A stretch of DNA of 64,000 nucleotides from the NCBI GenBank assembly GCA_963834725.1, contig CAWICN010000001.1:310001-374000 (forward strand), read 5' to 3'. Source of the stretch: PALSA-693 sp963834725 (GTDB lineage Bacteria > Actinomycetota > Acidimicrobiia > Acidimicrobiales > Palsa-688). The notes under the pieces are model-generated. The model saw nothing but the letters and a program-made list of their open reading frames with translations, did no database searches and was not told where the DNA came from. Shown here one piece after another: positions 1-8,974 of the stretch (its first letter is position 1; each line of letters opens with the position of its first letter). Position numbers and translations under genes: made by a program.

Positions 1-3000
1 GGCCCCGCCCCCGGCGGGCGTATTCACAGGCACTATCGAGGTCGAGGTTTTCGCCGTCGGCGAAGGCGGCCTCGCTTGTGTCGCGGAGCTGTTCTTCGAT
101 CCGCGCTCGTGTAGCACGGATTGTTACTCGCTCCTCGGCGCTTGGGAGGAGCGCCATTTCCTGCCGGGCTCTGCCCACGGCGGCCAGGAGACGAGCTGCC
201 TCGAACGGCTCGTCGCCTGCGCACAAGCACCCGAGCAGCTCGAGGGAGCGCACCATGAGGGGCCGGGCGCCTAGCGCGGCGGCTTCCCCCAGGGCAGCCT
301 GGGCAGCCTCTTCGGCCGCGTCGCGCTCGCCGGCGACGACGGCGTTGGCGGCCACTTCGTGGTGGGCAGCGGCGCGGCCGTAGGGGTTGCCGTATTCGTC
401 GGCAGCTCTGAGGGCCATAGCTGCCGCCTGCTGAGCGGCGGGAAGGTCACCGGCGAGGCGATGGCCGTTGGCCAGCACGGTCAGCCCGATGTCGGTAAGC
501 AGGTTGACGCCCGCTGCTGTCGCCGCGTCAACCGAGGCCCGCACGTGGTCCACCGATTTTGGCCCCTCACCTGCCAAAGCCAGGACCCGGGCCCGTCCGA
601 GCGTCAGTTCTTCGGCGGTGAACATCCCAGGCCGGCGCATCAGGGCCGATTCAGTGTTGTCGAGCTCGGCGAAGGCTTCGTCGAGGCGGCCCATCTCGGC
701 CAAGGACCAGACCAGCTGCAGGGTGGCGAACGCGTCAGTAGTGCTCTCACCGACGCGCCGGCCGCCTCGCTGGCCGGCCCTCGCCGTCCGCTCGGCCAGG
801 GATAGGTTGCCGGTCAGGTTGGCGATCCAGCTTCGTCCGCCCCCGTCCCAGCCGAGCAGGTAGCCGTGCTGCCAGCTCTCGGCGATGGGCAGGGCGACGT
901 CGAGGTCGGCGATGGCTCCTGCCCAGTCCGAGCGGGCTGCTTTGATGAAGGCGCGCAGCTGGTGGGCTTCGGCCACGGTCCAGTGGTCGCCGCCGGCGGT
1001 CGCCTGCTCGACCGCCCGGTCGAGTTGTTCTATCCCGCTGGACGCGTCGACGAAGCCGACGCAGATACCGATCACGTTCCGGGCTCGGGCCTCGATGGTG
1101 ACCAGTCCGGCTTCGGACGCGTCGGCGGCGAGTTGGCCGGCGAGGCCGAGGGCTGCCATGACATCGCCGCCGTAGAAGGTGGCGTTGAGTTGCGCCCAGC
1201 GGGCGAGCAGGGTCTCGGGCGCAAGGGCCGCGCCGTCCGCGGCCGCCAGGACTCGTTCACACCACGTTGCCCCCTCCCGGTAGCGACCCCGCAGTGTCCA
1301 CCAGAATCCGAGCTTGCCGCACACCTCGATGGCGGTGGCCGCCCGGGCCGAATCGGTGCAGCCCCAGTCCAGACCCACCCGGATGTCATCGAGGTGGCCG
1401 TCAAGGCGGTCGAGCACGGCGACGTCGCCCCGGTCGAGGCGGGGTGCCGCCGAGCGGGCCAGGGCGAGCAGCCAGCCGAGGTGGCGGTCGCGGACCTCGT
1501 CGATCTCGCCGGCGTCGACGAGGCGGTCCCGGCCGAAATGGCGGATGGTGTCGAGGAGGCTGTAGCGCACCTCGCCGCCCGCCTCGTCGTCGGCTTGCAC
1601 GAGCGATTTGGTGACCAGCGCCACCAGCAGGTCGAGGACCTCAACTTCGGCGATGTCGCCACCGGCGATCACCGCCTCGGTGGCGTCGAGGTCGAAAGAG
1701 CCAGCGAACACCGAGACGCGACGCAACGCCACCCGCTCGCGAGCCGATAGGAGATCGTGGCTCCACTCCATCGAGGCCTGCAATGTCTGCTGGCGGGGCA
1801 AGGCCGTGCGGCTGCCTCCGCCCAAGAGCCGGAATCGGTCACCCAGCCCCGCCCGTATCCGCTCCACTGACAGCGCCCGCACCCGCGCTGCCGCCAACTC
1901 GATGGCCAACGGAATGCCGTCGAGGCGCCGACACACGTCGGCCACGGCGTCGGTGTTGGCGGGGTCGAGCGAGAAGTTTGGCCGGGACTGGCGAGCCCGT
2001 TCCACGAACAGGCCGACCGCGTCATCAAGACACAACGGCGGTACCCGCCACGTCGTCTCACCGCCGACACCCAGGGGCTCACGGCTGGTCGCGAGCACAG
2101 CCAGATGCGGGCAGCCCGCAAGGAGGCGCTCCGCCACTTCCGCGGCCGCGTCGATGAGATGCTCGCACGTGTCAAACAGAATCAGCGCCCGCCGGTCCCG
2201 CAGGTACTCGGCCACCCGGTCCAGCGGCGCCACGCCTGGCGCTTCGCCCACGTCCACAGCGGGAAGCAGCGAATCGGCCAGCAGGTCGGGGTCGGCCAGC
2301 CCCGACAGCTCCACTAGCCACACTCCGCCCGAGCGGTCGGCCGCCGCGTCGGCAGCCGTCTCCAGGGCCAGTCGAGTCTTGCCGCACCCGCCTGGACCGG
2401 TCAACGTCACCAGACGGTGAGCAGCCAGCAGGTCGGCTACCTCGGCCAACTCGTGGGCGCGACCAACGAAGCTCGACACCGAGCTGGGCAGGTTGTTCGG
2501 CACCGCGGCCAGAGACCGCAACCCGCCCTCGACCGCGTCAAGCTCACGATGGCGGACTTCGAAGATATGTTCGGGGCGCGACAGGTCCCGCAGCCGGTGC
2601 CGGCCGAGGTCGACCAGACTGACCGACTCGGGTAGATCGTCGGCCGTCAGGTCATGCACCCCCCGAGAGACCAAGATTTGCCCTCCCCGACCTAACTCGC
2701 GGAGCCGGGCCGCCCGGTGCAGCGCCGCACCACCGTAGGTGCGCTCGTCGCGCAACCGTGCGTCTGCAGCGTGAAGCGCCACCCGCACTCGCAAGGCGGC
2801 ACCGGCGGGCCAAGCCTCGCTGGCATGCGCTCGCTGGATTGCTACCGCCGCCGCCAGGGCGTCGGCGGCCCGCTCGAAGACCGCCAGACGGCTGTCCCCC
2901 TCGCCCTGCTCGACCGGCAGGTACCCTCCGTGGGCGGCGACGGCGTCCTCTACCAACGCCAACGACCGGGGCAGAGCGGCTGCCATGGCGTCGGGCGCGT

Positions 3001-3079
3001 CCTCCCAGCAATGGGTCGAGCCCTCGACATCAGAGAGCAGGAACGTGAGCGTGCCAAGGGGAAGCGTCACCGCCTCCAT
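1..3079 (-). CDS. Adenylate/guanylate cyclase-domain AfsR/MalT-like ATPase regulator (C-terminus beyond window)
   Basis: An uninterrupted reading frame of over 1,000 codons runs off the left edge. Residues about 8-175 are a class III nucleotide cyclase domain, recognisable from FLLSDVEGST near the start. Residues about 205-500 are an NB-ARC/STAND ATPase with Walker A GPGGCGKTRLAL at 228-239, a Walker B-like LILFDTCEH and the DGIPLAIELAAARV motif. The remainder is helical, alanine-rich TPR-like repeat. Proteins of this layout are signal-responsive transcription regulators, usually ending in a LuxR-type helix-turn-helix, which would lie outside the window. The start is set by a GAGGAG four bases before the ATG at 3079; an ATG at 3091 overlaps that site. 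Cyclase activity is doubtful because the usual GDG metal loop reads EGDS. Ligand and targets are unknown. Confidence 0.9.
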   Translation of the reverse strand, partial: MEAVTLPLGTLTFLLSDVEGSTHCWEDAPDAMAAALPRSLALVEDAVAAHGGYLPVEQGEGDSRLAVFERAADALAAAVAIQRAHASEAWPAGAALRVRVALHAADARLRDERTYGGAALHRAARLRELGRGGQILVSRGVHDLTADDLPESVSLVDLGRHRLRDLSRPEHIFEVRHRELDAVEGGLRSLAAVPNNLPSSVSSFVGRAHELAEVADLLAAHRLVTLTGPGGCGKTRLALETAADAAADRSGGVWLVELSGLADPDLLADSLLPAVDVGEAPGVAPLDRVAEYLRDRRALILFDTCEHLIDAAAEVAERLLAGCPHLAVLATSREPLGVGGETTWRVPPLCLDDAVGLFVERARQSRPNFSLDPANTDAVADVCRRLDGIPLAIELAAARVRALSVERIRAGLGDRFRLLGGGSRTALPRQQTLQASMEWSHDLLSARERVALRRVSVFAGSFDLDATEAVIAGGDIAEVEVLDLLVALVTKSLVQADDEAGGEVRYSLLDTIRHFGRDRLVDAGEIDEVRDRHLGWLLALARSAAPRLDRGDVAVLDRLDGHLDDIRVGLDWGCTDSARAATAIEVCGKLGFWWTLRGRYREGATWCERVLAAADGAALAPETLLARWAQLNATFYGGDVMAALGLAGQLAADASEAGLVTIEARARNVIGICVGFVDASSGIEQLDRAVEQATAGGDHWTVAEAHQLRAFIKAARSDWAGAIADLDVALPIAESWQHGYLLGWDGGGRSWIANLTGNLSLAERTARAGQRGGRRVGESTTDAFATLQLVWSLAEMGRLDEAFAELDNTESALMRRPGMFTAEELTLGRARVLALAGEGPKSVDHVRASVDAATAAGVNLLTDIGLTVLANGHRLAGDLPAAQQAAAMALRAADEYGNPYGRAAAHHEVAANAVVAGERDAAEEAAQAALGEAAALGARPLMVRSLELLGCLCAGDEPFEAARLLAAVGRARQEMALLPSAEERVTIRATRARIEEQLRDTSEAAFADGENLDLDSACEYARRGRG

Positions 3080-3518
3080 CATGCTCCTCATCGCACGCCA
3101 ACCGCCTGGTGGCCAGGAAGGACGCCCCCGCTCGCCACCGCCAGGTTCTCAAAGACTTCGAAACTCGCGTGACTGGGCGGCTGAGCGGTCAGTGTTCCCA
3201 CAAGTCTCCCCTTGCTGGTCATACCAGGGCTGGCGGCAAGATCGGAGGTCGCGACGGACACGCCGCAACCGATTCTGGCGCGTTCGAACCCGGTCCGAGG
3301 TCGCGCCGCTCGACCGGTCGACATGGGCCACGGGCCCGAATGACGGACCCGATCCGCCGCTCCCATCCTGAGCGACTGGTCAACCGAGCCTCCGGCCACG
3401 TGCTGCGGGTCCGACTAGACCGACGCGTAGCCGGGGCCTGGTTGGAACGCGGCTCGCGGTCGGCCACCCTGATCTCGGTTCGGGTCATGCCGGCTAGCTT
3501 GACGGAGTCAGCCTGGCA

Positions 3519-3662
3519 GAACATCAGCCACCTGGCAGATATGTCGCTTTCAACGGCGCCCCGGAGCGCCCGGCACGCCGGCTTGGCTTGTCCCATGGCA
3601 GGTGCCGCCTAAGACTCGCCCGGGGACCGCGCCCCCACGATTCGGCCAGGTGGCTGATGTTC
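3519..3662. repeat. Long-spaced 18-bp perfect inverted repeat
   Basis: The 18 bases at 3519-3536 (GAACATCAGCCACCTGGC) are the exact reverse complement of 3645-3662, with a 108-base spacer. The right arm lies 30 bases upstream of the SnoaL-like gene start at 3692. The surrounding 3080-3691 stretch has no convincing gene. The pair could be two operator half-sites, the ends of a lost small element, or a long hairpin. Direct observation; function is inferred. Confidence 0.7.
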
Positions 3663-3691
3663 CCCTGTTGCGCCGAGCGCATGCTGGCGCC

Positions 3692-4123
3692 ATGACAACC
3701 ACGACTGCTACCAGTACTGACCTATTTGACTTCGCCCGCCAGTGGTGGGCCGCCTTCGAGCGAATCGACGTCGAGACCCTGATGTCGTTGACTGCCGAAC
3801 ACATCGTGCTCCGTGCCAGCGGTCGCAGCCGCTGGTCCGGCGAATATCACGGCAAGGAACCGCTACTCGAATGGTGGGGCGGGGTCACGGCCGCATATCC
3901 CGATCAGCAATACCAACTCGACGACACCCTCGTGGGGAGCGAGCACGTCGCCTATCTCGTCCGGCTCACCATTGAGCGTGACGGGCGCCGGGTCCAGGAC
4001 AACAACACCTGGATCCTCCACGTGCGCAACGGGCTTGTCATCGAGCACTGGATTCGCGACGGCGATCAGTACGCCATGGACGAGTTCTTCGCCAACGTCG
4101 ACAACGTCGACTCGGGTGTATGA
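3692..4123 (+). CDS. SnoaL-like / nuclear transport factor 2 fold protein
   Basis: A 143-residue cytosolic protein of the NTF2-like/SnoaL superfamily. The pattern of an N-terminal helix with WWAAFERID, then a conserved hydrophobic core (HIVLRASGRSRWSGEYHGKE), a central sheet and the final WILHVRNGLVIEHWIRDGDQ is typical of polyketide-cyclase-like or ketosteroid-isomerase-like folds. The substrate cannot be read from the sequence. ATG at 3692 is chosen because the frame upstream lacks family-like residues and the conserved helix begins about ten residues in; the four threonines after Met are low-complexity. It stands alone, between an inverted repeat and decayed genes on the opposite strand. 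Confidence 0.75.
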   Translation: MTTTTATSTDLFDFARQWWAAFERIDVETLMSLTAEHIVLRASGRSRWSGEYHGKEPLLEWWGGVTAAYPDQQYQLDDTLVGSEHVAYLVRLTIERDGRRVQDNNTWILHVRNGLVIEHWIRDGDQYAMDEFFANVDNVDSGV

Positions 4124-4386
4124 GACCGGTACGTCCGCCGCGAACTGCATGCGGGTGGGAAACCCCACCTTGCTGTGATTGGCGGCGCGGGATGGAAGCG
4201 CTTGAGGACATGGCCTTCGAGCGACGTGAATCGCTGACCGTCGGTATCACCCCTGGTCCGGCCGGCTGTGTAGTTGAGTTTCTGCCAGTTCAGTGACTAG
4301 ACCGCCCACCCCGATACGGGGGAGTTGTACGATAGCGGCCACAGTTCCGTACAGGTTCGGTCGGGTCGTCGCGACTGACGAAGAGA

Positions 4387-5011
4387 TCAGAGCTTGCTTA
4401 TCCCCACCACGAGCAACTAAATGCCCACTATTCCTGCCAAAGCTGCCACCACGAGCTGGGCGGTGAGCGTTCGACCAGGCGTAGAGCCGATCGACGCGTG
4501 CCCGGGTGGCGTCCGGCGCTACCAGGAAGCTGACCATCGGGATCTCGGTCAGGGCGAAGGCCACCACGTTGAACGGAAGGAGCGCCGCCACTGCCGTACG
4601 ATCGCTGGCCCCGGCGGTGAGGATGGCGGCGGTGGCGGTGAGGTAGTGGGCGCTCGGCATGCCGAAGGCCACGCCGGCAATCCACGCGACCCAGGGCGAC
4701 CCGCTCTTTAGGGCAGTCTGGGCCCGTTGCGGCAGTTTTCGAATCCCGGTATCTGTTCGATTCCGTGCGGTCCTTGGCTGACTTTGTCTTCGTGCCCGGG
4801 CGGGGGAGACTCCCTAGTCGCGACTGGGCTTTGTCGCGCAGTGACCCCGCCAACCCCGGTGCCCACCAGCACAAAGACCACGATCGCCAGCGCGCCCACC
4901 GCGATCTCGATGTCCGGAGGGGCCGAGCTCCCGCTGCCGATGCTGATCCCCTTCAACATGAACGGGACACCACATCGACGATGAGGCTGACCCCGAAGCG
5001 GCAAAGTTCAC
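4387..5011 (-). pseudogene. Decayed GAP/Sap (sulfolipid-addressing-like) membrane protein
   Basis: Fragments in three frames add up to the six-helix GAP (Sap) family. An early helix reads PDIEIAVGALAIVVFVLV. The diagnostic loop and helix follow in another frame (KSGSPWVAW, then FGMPSAHYLTATAAIL, FALTEIPMVSFLVAPDATR and DRLYAWSN). The last helix, AQLVVAALAGIVGI-stop-LLVVGISKL, is in a third frame with a TAG at 4417-4419. Family members are lipid or amino-acid exporter-like membrane proteins of about 220-250 residues. At least two frameshifts, one stop and an unreadable N-terminus argue for a dead gene, barring sequencing error. Neighbouring IS3 debris fits a decaying patch. Confidence 0.7.
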
Positions 5012-5018
5012 CTTACAC

Positions 5019-5259
5019 TCAAGAGCGTCGGAGGCCGTCGATGGTCTCGGCCAACGCCAGCAGATCCGTCGTCCGGAACGGACGGCGTCCCGCCGCGATC
5101 GTCACAAACACAACCGGCTCGGCCACATCGGTCCACGCCCTGGCAGCGACTGCATGGCCCGCCGTCACCGAAGAAAAACACCCGGTCCGGTCGCCAAGTC
5201 TGCTGGACAGCCACGAACGCGAACTCACGCCCAAACCACGGATGGAATCGGTGAGTCAC
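5019..5259 (-). pseudogene. DUF5372-like transposon-associated protein, frameshifted
   Basis: Two overlapping frames join into one small protein: VTHRFHPWFGREFAFVAVQQ and TWRPDRVFFFGDG in the first, then AWTDVAEPVVFVTIAAGR and RPFRTTDLLALAETIDGL in the second. The HPFHP..G.EFE, W..DRV.F, WTD and SPFR.ADLLALA pattern is that of DUF5372, a short family often next to transposases and recombinases. One frameshift lies near the FFFGDGG glycine run. The adjacent IS3 remnant, transcribed from the other strand, supports a mobile-element origin. Family recognition is from memory of the motif order. Confidence 0.55.
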
Positions 5260-5306
5260 CTGAACAGTTCGATCCTCACCATCTGAAGCGGGTGTAGTCG
5301 ACGGCG

Positions 5307-5573
5307 AAATCCAACGCGGTGGCCGAGACGGTGAACGGATTTGTACAAAGCCGAGTGCGTGTACGGGCCCGACGCCCAGGGCGGGGACGATGTCGACCAT
5401 CTCGAGCTGGCCACCCTCGGATGGGTCCACCGGTTCAAAAACGACCGCCTTCACAGCCACTGTGGGGACGTCCCCCCAGCAGAGTTCGAGGCCCCTTCTA
5501 CGCTGCCCAACAGACCGACCACACCGTAGTGGAATCAAATAGACCGAGCCTCCAACGGGCCCAGGGTGGTTCA
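5307..5573 (+). mobile_element. IS3-family right-end remnant (C-terminus of OrfB plus terminal repeat)
   Basis: The plus strand reads, over three frames, NAVAETVNGF, YKAECVYGPD, LELATLGWVHRFKNDRLHSH, CGDVPPAEFEA and FYAAQQTD, which is the last quarter of an IS3-group DDE transposase including its catalytic Glu (AET). The frame that reads GIK ends at a TAG at 5540-5542. It is followed by GAGCCTCCAACGGGCCCAGG and then GTGGTTCA ending at 5573, which looks like the inward IS3 terminal inverted repeat (reverse complement starts TGAACCACCC). The left part of the element is missing and at least two frameshifts are present, so it is inactive debris. Confidence 0.65.
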
Positions 5574-5603
5574 TCGGGCCTTTATGGGCTTTGTTTGGTG
5601 GTC

Positions 5604-5936
5604 CTATTGTTGTGTGCCCAGCCGGGCGGTGGTGACGTGCCCGCCGGCGACGTCGAGGGCGGCGACTGGGCTGGTCGGGTTGTGGCGGACTCGGATCTCC
5701 CAGCCGCCTTCGGGGAGCGAGGGGAATACAGCGGCCCAGGTCGGGCCGCCCGTAAGGCGCCGTTCGAGGACGGCGACGTGGCGCCCGGCCCAGTCGCCGT
5801 TCTGGGGGCGGATTTCGATTTCGTGGCCAGCGAGGGAGGCTGGGGTTAGCACGATGGCGGCGCCGACGTCGTCTCCGATTTCGAGCACGATGCTGCCGGC
5901 TTCGCTGGCTTCGAGCCGTGGGTGGCGGTCGTTCAT
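5604..5936 (-). CDS. Conserved small protein downstream of DUF4331 gene
   Basis: A 110-residue soluble protein reading as alternating short strands (GSIVLEIGDDVGAAIVLTPA, EIEIRPQNGDWAGRHVAVLE, PTWAAVFPSLPEGGWEIRV). No catalytic residues are evident. I recall similar short proteins, rich in the pattern GSIVLDIG..GALV, beside DUF4331 genes in actinobacteria but cannot name the family. It starts 15 bases after the DUF4331 stop on the same strand, so it is almost certainly the last gene of that operon, and ends in TAG at 5604. A beta-sandwich partner of the DUF4331 protein is a reasonable inference. Confidence 0.65.
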   Translation of the reverse strand: MNDRHPRLEASEAGSIVLEIGDDVGAAIVLTPASLAGHEIEIRPQNGDWAGRHVAVLERRLTGGPTWAAVFPSLPEGGWEIRVRHNPTSPVAALDVAGGHVTTARLGTQQ

Positions 5937-5951
5937 TTCGCTCCGCCTGGG

Positions 5952-7544
5952 TCAGCTGGCCTTGTCGGTGGGTGTGTGTGCTGGGGTTTGGTAGCCGGCG
6001 TAGGGGCTGCCCAGGTACGGGAAGGACGGCAGGTAGTTCTCGGTGCCCAGGGCGGTGATGTCGTGGTTGGCGTCGGAGAGGCTGGCCGGCGGGGCGCCAG
6101 CGCTGCCTTTGGTCAGCCCGAAGCTGATCACTTGGCGAGGGTCGGTTCCCACCGTGCCCACCGCCGCGTCTGGGGTGAAGGCAGTCACCAGGGGGAGGGT
6201 GGCCCCGGCCACGGCTCGCAGCTCGATGGTGGCCACGTCGTCGTAAACCCGCCGCCCGTTGGGGAAGCCGGCGCCGTCGCCTTCGAGATAGCCGAAGATG
6301 CTGAACTTGGCGTCGCTGGTCTGGGTGGGCGGCTGGGCGACGTTGAGGCGCAGCAAGTCCGCCACCGCCCTGCCTCCTACGTTGGTTGGTGGCACCACCC
6401 CGGCGAAGCCCTTGGCCTGGAGCACCGACTGAGGGATGCCGGTCAGCAAGACGGCGATCAGGTCGGGGCGGGCCGGGTTGGTTGGCGACGTTCCCTGGTG
6501 GGTGCTGTTGTAGGCGGCCAGGTTGGGGAACACCCCGGGGTACAACGGTTTGGGGGGGTCGGCCAAGAGATGGGGCAGCAGGGGGTTGGCGAAGTAGCGG
6601 AAGAACACCTGCCCGTCCGAGGGAGGCGGTAAGGAATTCCAGCGGTCCTTGTCGTCGATACCGATGATGAGCTCGTTGACCAGGGGGTTGCCCAGACGCG
6701 ATACCTGGCTGAACGGGCCGGCGCTGTGGTGGCTGCCGCTATCGGCGTCGTGGATGTGCACTTTCTGGCGCCGGGCTGTGGTCCACACCCCGATCACCGC
6801 GTTGGCGTCGGTGGTGGAGGTGGGCTGGGAGCGGTTGGCCGTCAGCTGGTCGATAGGGACCTGCAGGGCCAGGCTGTGCACGTTGACGGCCGCGGAGGAG
6901 TTGACACCGGGCATGTTCGACAGTGGGATGAGGTGCGCCGAATTGAACGGGCGCAGGCCGCCAAGATCGAACGCAGACCCGAGATCCACGTAGAAGCCTT
7001 CGGCCCGCTGGCCGGCGAACACCGTGACGCCGCCGGCCAGGGTGTGGATGGCCTGGCCGGCAAGAGTGGCGTAGTTGGGGGTGGAGCGAGGCCCGATGTT
7101 GCACGGCGGTACCAGCAGGCCGCGGCCCACGACCGTGGCGACGCCGGCCTGGTCGTCGTCGGCGTTGTGGCCTTGGTGGTAGTCCACCCTGGTCAGGCTG
7201 TAGGTTTGCTGGCGGTTCCAGTTGCTCCCCGGGGCCGGCGGGCTGAGTGCAGTAATGGGGCCGTCGTTGTATAGGAAGGAGTCGGGGTCGTTGTTGACCG
7301 TGGTGAAACGGAACTGGTAGGCGATGTCTCGAAGGCCGTCGCCATCATTGTCGATATTGATGGAATACAGCACGTCGTCGGCGAACTCATAGAAGTTGGG
7401 TCCCCCGTCGGGGAGCTCGAGGGGAATGTAGTTGGCGATCAGCGTGACCGTGTGGGGGCGGTCTGGGCTGACAAAGGCGTACAGGTCGGTGCTATCAGCG
7501 GTCGGGTCTTTGGAGATCTGCGGTGCTTCACGATGTGATGACAT
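5952..7544 (-). CDS. DUF4331 domain protein
   Basis: A 530-residue DUF4331 protein. It opens with the family hallmark MSSHREAPQISKDPTADSTD, then DLYAFVSPDRPHTVTLIANY, and contains YEFADDVLYSINIDNDGDG, NIGPRSTPNYATL and SALQVPID-like segments seen throughout the family, plus RVYDDVATIELRAVAG near the end. Function is unknown; members are abundant in environmental bacteria and often secreted. No signal peptide is visible here, which is notable because the upstream 118-residue neighbour (17 bases away) has a strong Tat signal, and a Tat translocase is encoded in the same run. Export as a hitchhiker on that partner is possible but inferred. Confidence 0.9.
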   Translation of the reverse strand: MSSHREAPQISKDPTADSTDLYAFVSPDRPHTVTLIANYIPLELPDGGPNFYEFADDVLYSINIDNDGDGLRDIAYQFRFTTVNNDPDSFLYNDGPITALSPPAPGSNWNRQQTYSLTRVDYHQGHNADDDQAGVATVVGRGLLVPPCNIGPRSTPNYATLAGQAIHTLAGGVTVFAGQRAEGFYVDLGSAFDLGGLRPFNSAHLIPLSNMPGVNSSAAVNVHSLALQVPIDQLTANRSQPTSTTDANAVIGVWTTARRQKVHIHDADSGSHHSAGPFSQVSRLGNPLVNELIIGIDDKDRWNSLPPPSDGQVFFRYFANPLLPHLLADPPKPLYPGVFPNLAAYNSTHQGTSPTNPARPDLIAVLLTGIPQSVLQAKGFAGVVPPTNVGGRAVADLLRLNVAQPPTQTSDAKFSIFGYLEGDGAGFPNGRRVYDDVATIELRAVAGATLPLVTAFTPDAAVGTVGTDPRQVISFGLTKGSAGAPPASLSDANHDITALGTENYLPSFPYLGSPYAGYQTPAHTPTDKAS

Positions 7545-7561
7545 GGTTACCCCTTTGGTGG

Positions 7562-7918
7562 TTAGCGGGTGGCTCGGATCAGGTGCTGCACGAGAGTTGG
7601 GTCGCGGTAGGCGAACTCTCGTTCGCCGACGTAGAGGCTGACGTCGCCGGTGACGGCGTCGGTGACGTGGGCGACGATCGGACCGCTGAGCTCGGGGAGG
7701 TCGGACTCGGCGCCGTTGGCAGCGCCGGACGCCGCCGGGGCTTCGCTGGAGGCCCAGCCGGCGAGTCCCGACAGTCCCGGCACCGATGCGATGACGCCGA
7801 GTGTCGCCGCACCGAGGGTCCCATTGCGGAGGAACGTTCGCCGGCTCAGCGGGTTCCCGATACGAGGCCAGTGCTCGGGGCTGGGTTGAGGCTTGGTTCG
7901 ATCAGAATCAGATGTCAA
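7562..7918 (-). CDS. Small Tat-signal protein, putative partner of DUF4331 protein
   Basis: A 118-residue protein with a twin-arginine signal (NPLSRRTFLRNG, residues about 22-33) followed by a hydrophobic stretch (AATLGVIASVPGLSGLAGWA) and a short mature domain of about 60 residues, VAHVTDAVTGDVSLYVGERE and FAYRDPTLVQHLIRA. The mature part is too small for an enzyme and looks like the short beta-hairpin/helix proteins that accompany exported redox or DUF4331 proteins. It sits between tatC and DUF4331 on the same strand with short gaps, so it is likely co-transcribed and exported through the adjacent TatABC. An assembly or piggy-back role is inferred. Confidence 0.8.
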   Translation of the reverse strand: MTSDSDRTKPQPSPEHWPRIGNPLSRRTFLRNGTLGAATLGVIASVPGLSGLAGWASSEAPAASGAANGAESDLPELSGPIVAHVTDAVTGDVSLYVGEREFAYRDPTLVQHLIRATR

Positions 7919-7992
7919 GGCAAAACCTCCTGGGTCGTTGGTTGGTGTCGAGAAGTCACCGCGAGCAGGGCGCCGGCGACGATCACCGAGGC

Positions 7993-8187
7993 TTACACGG
8001 CGATGGCTTGGTTGAACAGCGCAGCGGTGGTGGTCTCGGTGAAGCCGAACAGGCCGACGACGACGCTGAGGATGAGCGCACCGAGGGTGGCGGCGACGAA
8101 GAGGACGCCGGCGACGGCGTCGAGGAGGCCGGCGACGGTGTCAAGGACGCCGGCGGTGGCGACCGCAGGTTGAAAGCGACGATGCCG
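7993..8187 (-). CDS. Possible small transmembrane protein overlapping the tatC end
   Basis: In the frame ending at TAA 7993 the minus strand reads DTVAGLLDAVAGVLFVAATL, then GALILSVVVGLFGFTETTTA and ALFNQAIAV, a plausible one- or two-helix membrane protein. This frame fills the 270-base gap between tatC and the Tat-signal gene. No ATG or GTG starts it cleanly and the frame is open back into tatC, so the start is uncertain; the interval given begins at the tatC stop. It could be a genuine small membrane component or a lost reading frame. The alternative frames here are proline/serine-rich and look like shadows. Confidence 0.3.
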   Translation of the reverse strand, partial: RHRRFQPAVATAGVLDTVAGLLDAVAGVLFVAATLGALILSVVVGLFGFTETTTAALFNQAIAV

Positions 8188-8188
8188 G

Positions 8189-8971
8189 TCATTTGTGGAG
8201 AAGGCGTCCGATGAGGATGCAGGCTTCGTAGAAGATGATCATGGGGATGGCGAGCGCGAGGAAGGACAAGGGGTCGCCGCTGGGGGTGATGACCGCGGCG
8301 GCAGCGCAAAGCACGACGATGGCGTAGCGCCGCCAGTGCCGCAGCTTGACGCTAGAAACCACGCCGGTGAGTTCTAGCGCGACGAGGAAGACGGGGTAGG
8401 TGAACACGACGCCGAAGACGAGGCCGGCGAGGGCGTAAAGCCCGAAGTAGCGGCTGGGGGAGAACAGCGGGGCGACGCCGGCACCACTGACGGAGATGAG
8501 CCAGGCGATGGCTTTGGGAAAGACCAGGACCGCGGTGGCGACCCCGAGGGTGAACAGGGTGAGGGCCGAAGTGAGGAAGGCGGCGGCGTAGCGACGCTCG
8601 TGGCGGTGCAGGCCGGGAGCGACGAACCGCCACAACTGGTAGATCCATACTGGCGCGGCCAGGACGGCGCCGGCGTAGCCGCTGATCTTGAGTCGGGTGG
8701 TGAATCCTTCCAGGGGGGAGGTGATGACCAGGTTGCCGGCGGAGATGTCTTTGTGCGGGTGATGGCGTAGATATTGGCGGTAGGGGCCAATCATGAAGTG
8801 AATGAGATAGTCGTAGCCGAACCAGGCGACGGCGGTCGCGGCGGCGATGGCGGCCAGGCAGATCAGAATGCGCCGCCGCAGCTCGGCCAGGTGCTCAAGC
8901 CAGGTGAGCTGGTCGGTCGGGTCGGGTCCGGCTGACGGTTGGGCGTCGAGGCCGATGTCGACGTCGGTCAT
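8189..8971 (-). CDS. tatC: Sec-independent translocase TatC
   Basis: A 260-residue six-helix TatC, the receptor subunit that binds twin-arginine signals in the cytoplasmic membrane. It has the conserved cytosolic start WLEHLAELRRRI, where the family has (M/L).HL.ELR.R, and the conserved first periplasmic region ending in SPLEGFTTRLKISGYAGAVL. WIYQLWRFVAPGLHRHERR, FGVVFTYPVFLVALELTGVV and VITPSGDPLSFLALAIPMII follow. The start is three bases after the tatB stop, indicating translational coupling. A tatA-tatB-tatC order with substrates immediately downstream is more compact than the usual actinobacterial arrangement, where tatB lies elsewhere, and suggests an accessory system. Confidence 0.95.
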   Translation of the reverse strand: MTDVDIGLDAQPSAGPDPTDQLTWLEHLAELRRRILICLAAIAAATAVAWFGYDYLIHFMIGPYRQYLRHHPHKDISAGNLVITSPLEGFTTRLKISGYAGAVLAAPVWIYQLWRFVAPGLHRHERRYAAAFLTSALTLFTLGVATAVLVFPKAIAWLISVSGAGVAPLFSPSRYFGLYALAGLVFGVVFTYPVFLVALELTGVVSSVKLRHWRRYAIVVLCAAAAVITPSGDPLSFLALAIPMIIFYEACILIGRLLHK

Positions 8972-8974
8972 CGT

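Noticed and set aside
866..1750. Long plus-strand open frame opposite the left-edge regulator
   Set aside because: It is antisense to a conserved cyclase/ATPase protein, rich in Gly/Val/Asp by codon mirroring, and has no family-like residues.
5922..6632. 236-codon plus-strand frame over the DUF4331 gene
   Set aside because: Antisense shadow of a well-conserved gene; glycine/valine-rich composition without domain features.
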